Shown here piece after piece: positions 39,971-47,866 of a DNA stretch of 64,000 nucleotides. Numbering within the stretch: position 1 is the first letter of the stretch; the number at the start of each line of letters is the position of its first letter. Below the pieces are notes generated by a model. That model made no database searches and was not told where the DNA came from. It saw only the letters and a list, made by a program, of their open reading frames with translations. The position numbers and the translations under genes are program-made. The DNA is from Lentzea albidocapillata (GTDB lineage: Bacteria > Actinomycetota > Actinomycetes > Mycobacteriales > Pseudonocardiaceae): NCBI RefSeq assembly GCF_000719115.1, contig NZ_JOEA01000014.1, positions 186,001 through 250,000 on the forward strand, read 5' to 3'.

Positions 39971-40588
39971 TCAGGCTCGCGCGACTGCGGCGAGCTCACC
40001 GATCATGCGGACCAGGTCGTGGTGCCGCAGCGGGTTGACGCTCACCCAGCCGTCATCACCGGCGTCGACCCTGACCCGTCCGCTCGCACTGTCCAACCAG
40101 GACACTTCCTGCCGCTGCCCGCCCCTGACCACGCCCGCCTGGCCCTGTCCGGTGACCTCCAGGTCGAGCCCGGCGCCGGGCGGCAGGGTGATCGGCATGA
40201 GCTGCGCGGGCCGGGCGTGCGGGACCAACGCCACGAGCTCGTCGCCGAGCGTCTCCGCCTCGACGTGCGCCACCCGGACCGTGCTCTCGGACTGCGTGCA
40301 CACCACGGCTTCGTCGCCGTAGACCATCGCGACCGCACCCGTGCCGGGCACGACGAGATCGACCACGGCGGTGTGCTCGTGCAGCGCGGTGACCAGCGAC
40401 GCGGCCATGCCGACAGGTCCGTGCGCTGCGGCGAGGCCGCGCGCCTGCAACCCGTGGCCCGCCTCGGCGAGGAGCCGCGCGCGTTCGTCGGCGAGCTTGC
40501 CGAACGACGGCACCCGCAGCGGGAACGGCCAGCGCACGCCTGCGTGCGTGGCGAGCAGGTCCATCTCCACCAGGTCGAAGGCGATCAC
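39971..40588 (-). CDS. EspG family ESX chaperone
   Basis: A 205-residue EspG-like protein: FDLVEMDLLATHAGVRWPFP, then LRVPSFG, followed by alternating strands (AVVDLVVPGTGAVAMVYGDE) and a C-terminal helix (RHHDLVRMIGELAAVARA). In mycobacteria, EspG binds PE/PPE pairs in the cytosol and keeps them export-competent. It is shorter than mycobacterial EspG (about 280). A PPE-like gene lies two genes upstream in the same operon, which fits a chaperone-client relation. Confidence 0.78.
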   Translation of the reverse strand: MIAFDLVEMDLLATHAGVRWPFPLRVPSFGKLADERARLLAEAGHGLQARGLAAAHGPVGMAASLVTALHEHTAVVDLVVPGTGAVAMVYGDEAVVCTQSESTVRVAHVEAETLGDELVALVPHARPAQLMPITLPPGAGLDLEVTGQGQAGVVRGGQRQEVSWLDSASGRVRVDAGDDGWVSVNPLRHHDLVRMIGELAAVARA

Positions 40589-40887
40589 CGGTCCGCCTTC
40601 CGCGCCTGCTCGGCGTCGGTCTCGGCGTAGGTGGACCGGATGTCGGCGAGCATCTGCCGGAACTCGCGCACCTCGCGTTCGGCGGCCCCCACCTCGCCCG
40701 CGAGCCCCGACCCGGCGTCCTTGAGCCGGCGCGACAGGTCCTGGGCGGGCGGCGCGGTCCCGAGCAACGGCTGCCGCTCGGCCAGCCTGCTCGACGTCGC
40801 CACAAGGTCGGCGGTCAGCTCGGCCAGTCTGCCCAGGATCCTCACCCGGTCCTGCAACTGGTCGGGCGCGACTTCGAAGCCGGTCAC
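40585..40887 (-). CDS. Helical ESX-associated protein of unknown family
   Basis: A 100-residue, nearly all-helical protein with heptad-like leucine spacing (VRILGRLAELTADLVATSSR) and a charged C-terminus (YAETDAEQARKADR). The YAETD sequence resembles the Y-x3-D/E secretion signal of type VII substrates. No Trp-x-Gly motif is present. It overlaps its neighbours by 4 nt, between the PPE-like gene and EspG, so it may be the PE-like or WXG-like partner of the PPE-like protein (inferred). Confidence 0.65.
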   Translation of the reverse strand: MTGFEVAPDQLQDRVRILGRLAELTADLVATSSRLAERQPLLGTAPPAQDLSRRLKDAGSGLAGEVGAAEREVREFRQMLADIRSTYAETDAEQARKADR

Positions 40888-41924
40888 TGTTCCTCCCCGA
40901 TCACGGCCGGAGACACCCGTTCGGTCACCGCGAACAGGTCGTGGTCGAGCGTCGGCATCTGGTTCTCGTGCTCCTGGTCCTCGTCCTTGCGCCCCGCTCC
41001 CGCCGGAGGTGCGCCCATCGCGTTGTTATGGCCGGACGTGCGCGCGTCGGCGGTGAGAGTGCCGGCCGCCGCGATTCCGCCGTGCTGACCGAACATCACC
41101 CCTGCCCGCATGCCCGGTGTGAGCTGCTGGCTGACCGGGGTGGCCCCGCCGATCACCGGACCCCGCGTGGCCGTCGCCACCGAACCGCCCACCAGCCGCT
41201 GCCACGGCACGCCACCCGAACTGGGCGTCTTCACCTGGGCCACGGCCGCGGCACGGGGAGTGGGGGCGGCCTGCGGGACGTTGCTCCTGGCGTCCTCGAT
41301 GAGGCGGCCGCTGCCGTTGAGGCTGGACTCGTAGGTCTGCATCGCCCGGACCGCCTGGGCCTTCTGCTGGTCGGCGGAAGCGGCGCCGAAGTAGAAGTAG
41401 AAGCCCGAGGTCGCGCCCGAGGGCATCGTGGGCGCACTCGGCAGGGCCATCGGCGCGGGCGCGCTCGGCAACGCGAACGGCGCGGGCGCAAAAGACCCGG
41501 GCGCACTCGGCAATGCGAACGGCGCAGGCGCGAAGGAGCCCGGCGCGCTGGGCAGCCCGGCGAACGCCGGCATCGTCGTCCCCGGAGACGGTGGCGGCGG
41601 CATCGCGGCCCGCGCCGCGGCCAGCGCGTCGGCCGAGTCCTGCGCGGCCTTCTGCCCCGCCGCGGCCAGTTCGCTGATCTTCCCGATCCGCTCGGCCAGC
41701 GCACCGAGCCGCGTCGAGGCCTCCTCCGCCGCGGCCCCGGTCCACCCGTCGATCAACGCCGCCCGCTGCTCCCGAAGCACTTCGGCGTGCGCGTCCAGCG
41801 CGGCACGGTGACGCGTCCACTCGTCGGCGACCGTGCTCACGTCCGCGACGTCAGCGTCCTGCCACAGCATCCGGTGCAACTCTTCGTGGCTGTACGCCTC
41901 CCAGTTGATCTCACCAGGCGACAC
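40884..41924 (-). CDS. PPE-like/WXG domain protein with Pro-Ala repeats
   Basis: A 346-residue protein. Residues about 1-105 form a helical bundle with a WTGAAAEEA turn (DGWTGAAAEEASTRLGALAE), like PPE/WXG100 proteins. A low-complexity linker from about 110 to 165 contains tandem LPSAPGSFAPAPFA units. The C-terminal part is Gly/Ala-rich, with GGVPWQRLVGGSVATATRGP and an acidic tail. It is the first gene of the seven-gene operon. The repeats suggest a surface or spacer role. Alternatively it may be a cytoplasmic scaffold, since no classical export signal other than the bundle is visible. Confidence 0.75.
   Translation of the reverse strand: MSPGEINWEAYSHEELHRMLWQDADVADVSTVADEWTRHRAALDAHAEVLREQRAALIDGWTGAAAEEASTRLGALAERIGKISELAAAGQKAAQDSADALAAARAAMPPPPSPGTTMPAFAGLPSAPGSFAPAPFALPSAPGSFAPAPFALPSAPAPMALPSAPTMPSGATSGFYFYFGAASADQQKAQAVRAMQTYESSLNGSGRLIEDARSNVPQAAPTPRAAAVAQVKTPSSGGVPWQRLVGGSVATATRGPVIGGATPVSQQLTPGMRAGVMFGQHGGIAAAGTLTADARTSGHNNAMGAPPAGAGRKDEDQEHENQMPTLDHDLFAVTERVSPAVIGEEQ
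41458..41541. repeat. Two 42-nt tandem repeats inside the PPE-like gene
   Basis: Units at 41458-41499 and 41500-41541 differ at only a few bases and encode LPSAPGSFAPAPFA twice; partial units flank them on both sides. Such repeats can change copy number by slippage, altering linker length. This is a coding minisatellite, not a CRISPR. Confidence 0.8.
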
Positions 41925-41987
41925 CCCTCGACCCCCTTCGTCCGTCCCGGCAAAACGATCACAGCGGGGCCGAACGAAAGACAGGCC

Positions 41988-42018
41988 AGACGACCGGCCA
42001 CTTTTGGCCGGTCTGTCT
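41988..42018. terminator. Hairpin between the NACHT gene and the ESX operon
   Basis: GACCGGCCA (41992-42000) pairs with TGGCCGGTC (42005-42013) around CTTT; four more outer pairs (AGAC/GTCT) form if T42014 is bulged. It lies 3 nt beyond the stop of the NACHT gene on the minus strand and upstream of the PPE-like gene, and probably terminates the former. Confidence 0.65.
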
Positions 42019-42020
42019 GA

Positions 42021-44129
42021 TCAGGGCAAACGCGCGAAATGCTCCTGCAGGCGCGCGTGCCGGAACTGGTAGACCGCACCCGCCCGGCGCAGCACGCCAC
42101 GCCGGTAGGCGTCGTCGAGGAACGCCGGCATCCCCCACGGCAGCTTCCCGGTCAGCGGCAGCCAGATGCGCGCGAACACCACCCACTGTCCCCACGCGGT
42201 CAGGCTCAGTACGTACGCCAGCCCACCGCCGATCCCGCCGACGAGGCCGAGCGCCAGGGCCGTTGTCGGACTCCACACCACCACGAACCGCAACGCCGTG
42301 AGCCCGCTCGCGACGACCCCGGTGGCCCCCGCGACGAACACCGCGAACACCGGCACCATCACCCCGACGAGCCCGAGCACCGCACGCCGGTTCGCCGCCA
42401 GCAACCCGTCGGGACTGCCCGCGGACCGCACGTCGAGCGGTGCCTCCATCGCGGCGACCACGGCGAACACCATCCCGGCGCCGAACCCGAACACCAGCCC
42501 GAACACGCCGACGTCGACCAGCACCCCGGCCGTCATCTCGAAACCGGGCGTGACCAGCCAGTACGCCATGGCGCGCACCAGCCCGTACGCGGCACCGACC
42601 GCGCCGCCGAACGCCAGCCCGAGCAGTCCGCGCGACCACACCCGTCGCCCGGCACGGCCGCGCAGCCGCAGCCGGGTCCGCACGGGTTCGATCGGCGTCC
42701 TGCTCACCACGTACCGGTGCGCCACCCCGAACAACACCCCGGTGACCAGCCCGATCATCACCGCGAACGCCACTCCCCTGGCGACCAGCCCGCCTACCAG
42801 TACAGCCTCCAGCACCAGGTCCGCGACCCCGACCGCCACCCCGACGGTCAGTCCGGTCACCGCCGACGACGTGCCGAACCGCCACCAGGCCACGTCGTGC
42901 GTGCCGAGCCTGGTCAGGTGGACGGCGAGATGGCTGAGCCAAGGCTGCACACGTTCGGCATGCGCGCCGTACACAGCCGGTATGAAGCTGCCGAGCAGGT
43001 GGCGTTCGATCTGCTCCGGCTCGTGGAAGTCCAGCAGCGCGATCGGATCGTGGTCCGGGGTGTCGCTGTAGATCCGCCGCGCCAGCGCCACCATCAGCGG
43101 CGTCGTCAGCACCTCCGCGAGCGGACCGCCGTTGCGCACCTCGTCCAGCACGGGCTTCCAGGCGTTGCCGCCCGGCCCGGTCTTGCGGGTGGTGCGCGGC
43201 AGGTAGTCCGCCAGGTCGTCGCACGTCAGATCGGCCAGCACGACCGTGGCGGCCGACGTCAGCACGTCCGTGCCCTCGACGGCGTCGCGATACTCGTCCA
43301 CCCGGCTGGTCAGCAGCAACGGCAGAGTGGTGGTGTTCAACGCGTTGAGCGCCGGTCGGTGCAGTCCGGCCGCGATCTCGTCGAAACCGTCCAGCACGGG
43401 CAGCACGCGCTGCGAGTCGACCAGCGCCGCCGCCAGCGTGCCGCCGCCGGGTCCCGGTGCCGCGAGGAACGGGTGGTCGCGCGTCAGCTGGCCGGCGAGC
43501 CAGTCGCGGAGCCCCAGGCGTCCGGGATGCCACGCACCGAGGTGGAAGATCACCGGCACCGGGTCGGCCGGGTTCCGCGCACCGAGCAGGTCCAGCACGA
43601 ACCGCGTGGTCAGCACCGTCTTTCCGGCCCCGGCCCGCCCCAGCACGACCAGCCGCCGCGAGCCGACCCTGCGGTAGACCTCGACGACCTGGTCCAGCCG
43701 CCCGCCGAGCACGGCATCGGCGCCGATGTTGAGCCGGCTGTCCATCCACGTCGCGGGCGCCTCGTCCCACCGCACCGGCAGCGGCACCGGGTCGTGGACC
43801 TGCCGCTGCTCCTCCTCCCGCCGCCAGCGGGCCTCGACCGCGACCTTCAACGTCTCGACGGCCTCGTGCAGGGGGTCGAACCGGACCGGCTCCACGACCA
43901 GCGGTTCGTCCCGCCCGGCAGCGGAGAACAGCTCGACGCGTTCGGCGCCGGTGAGCTCCAGAGCGTCCGCCAGCGCGCGCACGGTGCCCATGCGGGGATC
44001 GGTCCGTTCGCCTGTCTCCAGCCCACGCACCGTGCGAATGCCCACGGCAGCGCGCTGAGCGAGCGCTTCCTGACTCAAGCCCGCCCGCTGCCGCCATTGA
44101 CGCAGCAGTAAGCCGAACTGGCTCGCCAC
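42021..44129 (-). CDS. XRE-NACHT NTPase with C-terminal membrane domain
   Basis: A 702-residue protein. Residues about 4-70 are an XRE helix-turn-helix (LLRQWRQRAGLSQEALAQRA, IRTVRGLETGERTDPR). A NACHT/STAND NTPase follows, with Walker A LGRAGAGKT (163-171) and Walker B VLPVLDGFDEI (242-252). From about residue 450 to 660 there are several hydrophobic helices in four or more hairpins, and the tail ends in FRHARLQEHFARLP. Related HTH-NACHT proteins occur widely in Streptomyces, and some bacterial NACHT proteins defend against phage; membrane helices would suit an effector, but that is inference. GTG 44129 has GAGGGGG upstream. Leu7 is encoded by the rare TTA. Confidence 0.85.
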   Translation of the reverse strand: MASQFGLLLRQWRQRAGLSQEALAQRAAVGIRTVRGLETGERTDPRMGTVRALADALELTGAERVELFSAAGRDEPLVVEPVRFDPLHEAVETLKVAVEARWRREEEQRQVHDPVPLPVRWDEAPATWMDSRLNIGADAVLGGRLDQVVEVYRRVGSRRLVVLGRAGAGKTVLTTRFVLDLLGARNPADPVPVIFHLGAWHPGRLGLRDWLAGQLTRDHPFLAAPGPGGGTLAAALVDSQRVLPVLDGFDEIAAGLHRPALNALNTTTLPLLLTSRVDEYRDAVEGTDVLTSAATVVLADLTCDDLADYLPRTTRKTGPGGNAWKPVLDEVRNGGPLAEVLTTPLMVALARRIYSDTPDHDPIALLDFHEPEQIERHLLGSFIPAVYGAHAERVQPWLSHLAVHLTRLGTHDVAWWRFGTSSAVTGLTVGVAVGVADLVLEAVLVGGLVARGVAFAVMIGLVTGVLFGVAHRYVVSRTPIEPVRTRLRLRGRAGRRVWSRGLLGLAFGGAVGAAYGLVRAMAYWLVTPGFEMTAGVLVDVGVFGLVFGFGAGMVFAVVAAMEAPLDVRSAGSPDGLLAANRRAVLGLVGVMVPVFAVFVAGATGVVASGLTALRFVVVWSPTTALALGLVGGIGGGLAYVLSLTAWGQWVVFARIWLPLTGKLPWGMPAFLDDAYRRGVLRRAGAVYQFRHARLQEHFARLP

Positions 44130-44217
44130 AACCGCCCCCTCGTCCAGATGATCAGCAGAGTACCGAGACGGCCGCGTCTCGTGGCCGATGCCATCCGGTT
44201 GGAGGAAGATCACGGAT

Positions 44218-44817
44218 GTGCTGACTGAGTGGCTCGACGCTGTTCCGCCGTTGCTGGTCTACGTCGCCGTGGGCCTGGTGATCGGGATCGAGAGCATGGG
44301 GATCCCGTTGCCGGGCGAGGTCGTGCTCGTCGCGGCGGCACTCATGGCCTCGCACCACGACGGCGTCTCGCCGCTCTGGGTCGGCGTCGCCGCGTCCGCC
44401 GGCGCGATCATCGGCGACACCGCCGGGTACGCGCTGGGCAAGCGGTTCGGGCCGCGGATCTTCGGCTGGGCGGGCGAGAAGTTCCCCAGCCACTTCAGCC
44501 AGGACAAGGTCGGCCGCGCCCAGGCGCTGTTCGAACGGTTCGGCGCCTGGGCGGTCTTCTTCGGCCGGTTCGTGGCGTTGCTGCGGATCCTGTCCGGTCC
44601 GCTCGCGGCCACGATGGGCATGCACTACGGCAAGTTCCTGCTGGCCAACGCCGCCGGCGGCATCGCGTGGGCCGGTGGCACGACGGCGGCCGTCTACTTC
44701 GTCGGGGAGGCCGCCGAGCACTACCTCGCGGAGTTCTCCTGGATCGCGCTCGTGGTCGTGCTGCTGGCGGTCGTCGGGTTCAGCGTCCGAGCCCGGCTCC
44801 GCCGTTCACCCCGATGA
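44218..44817 (+). CDS. DedA family membrane protein
   Basis: A 199-residue DedA/SNARE-associated (VTT-domain) protein with about five membrane segments. Conserved features are ESMGIPLPGEVVLVAAALMA, GDTAGYALGKRFG and FGRFVALLRILSGPLAATMG, the last with the family's essential Arg-containing motif. DedA proteins are implicated in lipid-carrier flipping and membrane homeostasis. GTG 44218 is chosen over an in-frame ATG 30 nt upstream because GGAGGAAG lies about 9 nt before it. It is divergent from the NACHT gene and overlaps the convergent SDR gene by 38 nt. Confidence 0.87.
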   Translation: MLTEWLDAVPPLLVYVAVGLVIGIESMGIPLPGEVVLVAAALMASHHDGVSPLWVGVAASAGAIIGDTAGYALGKRFGPRIFGWAGEKFPSHFSQDKVGRAQALFERFGAWAVFFGRFVALLRILSGPLAATMGMHYGKFLLANAAGGIAWAGGTTAAVYFVGEAAEHYLAEFSWIALVVVLLAVVGFSVRARLRRSPR

Positions 44818-45499
44818 CCTGGGCGGTGACGTGCCCGGCCTCCGGCGAGGTCAGGAACGCGATCGCCGCGGCCACGTCCGCCGGGGTACCCGCGCGGCCG
44901 TTCGCCGGGTTGCCGACGAGCTTCCTGCGCCGTTCCTCGCTCAGGGTCCCGCCGAAGAACTCGGTGTCCTCGATGACTCCCGGCGACACCACGTTGACCG
45001 TGATCCCCCTCGCCCCCAGGGCGAACGCGAGGTCCGCCGTCCACGCCTCGACCGCGGACTTGGCCGCGCCGTAGGCACCCGAACCCCGCCGGCCCGCGAT
45101 CGAGCCGAGCGTCACCACCCGTGCGTTGTCCGCCAGGCGCGGTTCCAGCGCGGTCGTCACCAGGACGGCGCTGATCACGTTGGACTCGTAGTTGGCGAGC
45201 CACAGGTTCCGCACGTCGGTCAGGTTCTCCGGCGCGGGCAGGCGGCGGGTCATGTTGCCGCCCGCGTTGTTGACGAGCACGTCCACAGAGGACGGCAGAT
45301 CGCTCAGCGACGCCTCCACCGACTCCGGGTCGGCCGCGTCGAACACCACCGCCCGTGCGCCGATCTCCTCGGCCGCCGCCTTGAGCACGTCCTCCCTGCG
45401 TCCCGTGATCACCACGTCCAGGCCCTGTCCGGCGAGCCGGGCCGCCACCGCCTTGCCGATGCCGGTACCGCCGCCGGTCACCACTGCTGTGCGTGTCAT
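44780..45499 (-). CDS. Short-chain dehydrogenase/reductase
   Basis: A 239-residue classical SDR. The N-terminal cofactor motif TGGGTGIGKAVA, NNAGGN, and the catalytic Ser-Tyr-Lys set (LGSIAGRRGSGAYGAAKSAV) are all present. Gly/Arg residues after beta-2 (TGRRED) favour NADP(H). Substrate unknown. Its 3' end overlaps the convergent DedA gene by 38 nt. ATG 45499 is the natural start for the Rossmann fold. Confidence 0.88.
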   Translation of the reverse strand: MTRTAVVTGGGTGIGKAVAARLAGQGLDVVITGRREDVLKAAAEEIGARAVVFDAADPESVEASLSDLPSSVDVLVNNAGGNMTRRLPAPENLTDVRNLWLANYESNVISAVLVTTALEPRLADNARVVTLGSIAGRRGSGAYGAAKSAVEAWTADLAFALGARGITVNVVSPGVIEDTEFFGGTLSEERRRKLVGNPANGRAGTPADVAAAIAFLTSPEAGHVTAQVIGVNGGAGLGR

Positions 45500-45607
45500 G
45501 CGATCTTGATAACAGGGGAATACATGCAGGTCGATCGGCCTGTTAGCCCATCGGGGTTCACGTGTGTGACTAGGCTGATCAGACCCGACTCCACTGGGGA
45601 GAATCAC

Positions 45608-46450
45608 ATGGAAACTCATGTTCTGGAAACCGGCAGAGCCGCCATCACGTACGACGTGAGCGGTTCCGGTGGGCGTCCGTTGATGATGATCGGCCAGCCG
45701 ATGGACGCCAGCGGGTTCGTCGCGTTGCGCGCCCAGTTCCCCGACCGCACGGTGATCACCTACGACCCGCGCGGCCTCGGCCGCAGCACCCGTTCGGACG
45801 GTCGCACCGACAACACCCCCGAGATCCAGGCCGCGGACGTCCACGCGGTGATCGAGGCCGTCGGCGGTCCGGTCGACCTGTTCGCGTCGAGCGGTGGCGC
45901 GGTCACGGCTCTCGAACTCGTCGCCGCGTACCCGGACGACGTCGTCACGCTCGTCGCGCACGAGCCGCCGATCATCGACGTGCTGCCCGACGCGGCCGCC
46001 GCTCGCCGGGCGCGCGACGCGTTCATGAACGCCTACCAGGCCAAGGGCCAGGGCGCGGGCATGGCGGCGTTCATTCAGATGAGCTCGTGGCAGGGCGAGT
46101 ACACCGACGAGTACTTCGCGTTGCCCCTGCCGGATCCCGCGCAGTTCGGGATGCCGGCCGAGGACGACGGCAAGCGCGACGACCCGTTGCTCGGGACCAC
46201 CTCGCTCGCCATCACCGACTACCACCCGCGCGTGCAGGCACTGGCCGCCGCGCCCACTCGCGTCGTGATCGCCGTCGGCGAGGAGACCGGTGACACGTTC
46301 ACCGGCCGCACGGCCGTCCACACGGCACGCCTGCTCGGCCAGGAGGCTGCGGTGTTCCCCAGCCACCACGGTGGTTTCCTCGGCGGCGAGTTCGGTTACG
46401 CGGGCAAGCCGGAGGAGTTCGGCGTCAAGCTCCGCGAAGTCCTCGGCTGA
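45608..46450 (+). CDS. Alpha/beta hydrolase
   Basis: A 280-residue alpha/beta-hydrolase-fold protein. The oxyanion and beta-strand region is GRPLMMIGQPMDASGF, the nucleophile elbow is probably LFASSGGAVTAL (Ser in the A-S-S-G-G turn), YDPRGLGRS is the strand-4 loop, and a late His is in SHHGGFLG. Substrate unknown. ATG 45608 follows a GGGGAG ribosome-binding site. It is divergent from the SDR gene, with no other neighbour in its unit; a broken glycosyltransferase lies directly downstream on the other strand. Confidence 0.85.
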   Translation: METHVLETGRAAITYDVSGSGGRPLMMIGQPMDASGFVALRAQFPDRTVITYDPRGLGRSTRSDGRTDNTPEIQAADVHAVIEAVGGPVDLFASSGGAVTALELVAAYPDDVVTLVAHEPPIIDVLPDAAAARRARDAFMNAYQAKGQGAGMAAFIQMSSWQGEYTDEYFALPLPDPAQFGMPAEDDGKRDDPLLGTTSLAITDYHPRVQALAAAPTRVVIAVGEETGDTFTGRTAVHTARLLGQEAAVFPSHHGGFLGGEFGYAGKPEEFGVKLREVLG

Positions 46451-46918
46451 GGATGACTCCGGCCGCTCTGAGGTCCGCGTGGTCGTCGACCCGTTCGCTG
46501 AGGCCGAGTTCGGCGACTCGGTCGGCGTTCGCGGCCTGTTCCGGCGTCTGCGGGACGACGACCCGGTAGAAGGCGGCGTCGCTCATGATCGAGCCGAGCG
46601 AGACGAACACCAGCGCGCCAGGTCGTCGCGGCGCGGTGACCACACCTCGTCGAGCCGGGCGCCCAGCACCGGGCCGGCGAAGTGGAACGACTCGTCGAAG
46701 GTCTCCGCGCGAGGCTGGAACTCGCGCAGTGGTCGAGCACGACCGGGTAGGTCGCGGCCATCGCCCTGAAGTAGTGCGGAAACACTCGTCGATCGGGTGG
46801 GCGGTGACGGGCTGGAAGGCGGGCAGTGCGGGGAGTTCCACCCACCGCGCGCCCGCTCCGGTCACCGCCTCGGCGTGACGTGGCCATGTCCTGCGAGCGT
46901 GACGAACAAGATCCCCAT
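46451..46918 (-). pseudogene. Decayed MGT-type (macrolide) glycosyltransferase
   Basis: Fragments of one glycosyltransferase appear in shifting frames. An intact N-terminus, MGILFVTLAGHGHVTP, starts at ATG 46918 and soon hits a stop. AEAVTGAGARWVELPALPAF follows in another frame, then HYFRAMAATYPVVLDHC, FHFAGPVLGARLDEVW, VFVSLGSIMSDAAFYR, and finally PQTPEQAANADRVAELGLSE next to the end. The active family is about 390-420 residues, whereas only about 470 nt remain, with at least two internal deletions (including the UDP-sugar motif region) and several frameshifts. It is certainly non-functional. The donor enzyme type suggests a lost macrolide-inactivating or tailoring gene. Confidence 0.85.
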
Positions 46919-46950
46919 TGCGTCGATCCTGCCGAACGCACGCACGCGGA

Positions 46951-47862
46951 TTACCGCAGGAAAGCCTCGACCACCTCGGCCACCCGCTGCCCGCTGGCGA
47001 AGTCCGCCAGGTCACGCGGGTGCTCGCCCCGCACGGCCTGCGCGAACAGCGTGAGCCGTGAGTAGTCGGAGCCGGTCTGCTCCAGCGCCACCGGTTCCCA
47101 CGCGCCGCCGTCCGAAGTGGACAGCAGGGCCCACTGGTCGAGGCGCAGCGATCGTTCGGTGCCCCAAACAGTCCACTCGTAGACCTCGGGCCCGGCCAGT
47201 CCGGAGAACGCCGACACGTGCACCGGCACGCCATTGCCCCGCAGCACACCCCGTGCCGCCACCTCGGCCGCGCCGGGCTCGGGGAAGTCCGACGACATCG
47301 ACTCGACCGTGAGCGGTCCGAGCATCCGGTCGGTCAGGTAGACGAAGTGCGACAACACCTCGCGGACGAACCCGCCCTGCTCGGAGCGAGACAGCCAGGC
47401 CGCCTCCGCCTGGAACGCCCTGGGCCAGCGCGGGAACTGCAGCCGGATCTCGACGCCCCGCAGCGTGCCCAGTTCGGGCAGCCGCCGTTCGACCTCGATC
47501 GTCGCCACCATGTCCGACAGCGCGAAGTTCACGGCGTTCGGCCGTCCGGCGGCGGCTTCGGCCATCGCGCGGGCTTCGGCGAGGTCGACGGCCAGCGGCT
47601 TCTCGCAGAACACCGCCTTGCCCGCCGCGAAGGCCTTCAGCACCAGCTCGGCGTGCGAGGCGGGTGGCGTCGAGATGTACACGGCGTCCACATCGGACAG
47701 CACGTCGTCCAGCGTCGTGACGACCGGGATGTCGAGCGTGCGGGGTACGACGTCGACGCCGGCGACCACGGTGAAGCCGGGATGCTGCCGCGCCGCCGTC
47801 AGCATCCGGGTGCCCATGGCTCCCAGGCCGACGACGGCGAGGCGAATCGGATCAGCGATCAT
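46951..47862 (-). CDS. Gfo/Idh/MocA family oxidoreductase
   Basis: A 303-residue NAD(P)-dependent sugar or inositol-type dehydrogenase. The Rossmann motif VVGLGAMGTRML opens the protein, the family EKPLA motif (FCEKPLAVDLAEARAM) follows, and the C-terminal substrate domain has FVREVLSHFVYLTDRMLGPL. It is shorter than many members (about 340) but complete at both ends. ATG 47862 lies 4 nt from the end of the ABC permease gene, so it may be the third gene of that minus-strand operon. Confidence 0.85.
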   Translation of the reverse strand: MIADPIRLAVVGLGAMGTRMLTAARQHPGFTVVAGVDVVPRTLDIPVVTTLDDVLSDVDAVYISTPPASHAELVLKAFAAGKAVFCEKPLAVDLAEARAMAEAAAGRPNAVNFALSDMVATIEVERRLPELGTLRGVEIRLQFPRWPRAFQAEAAWLSRSEQGGFVREVLSHFVYLTDRMLGPLTVESMSSDFPEPGAAEVAARGVLRGNGVPVHVSAFSGLAGPEVYEWTVWGTERSLRLDQWALLSTSDGGAWEPVALEQTGSDYSRLTLFAQAVRGEHPRDLADFASGQRVAEVVEAFLR

Positions 47863-47866
47863 GGCC

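Noticed and set aside
41458..41541. CRISPR-like array
   Set aside because: The repeats are directly abutting 42-nt coding units without spacers, inside an open reading frame.
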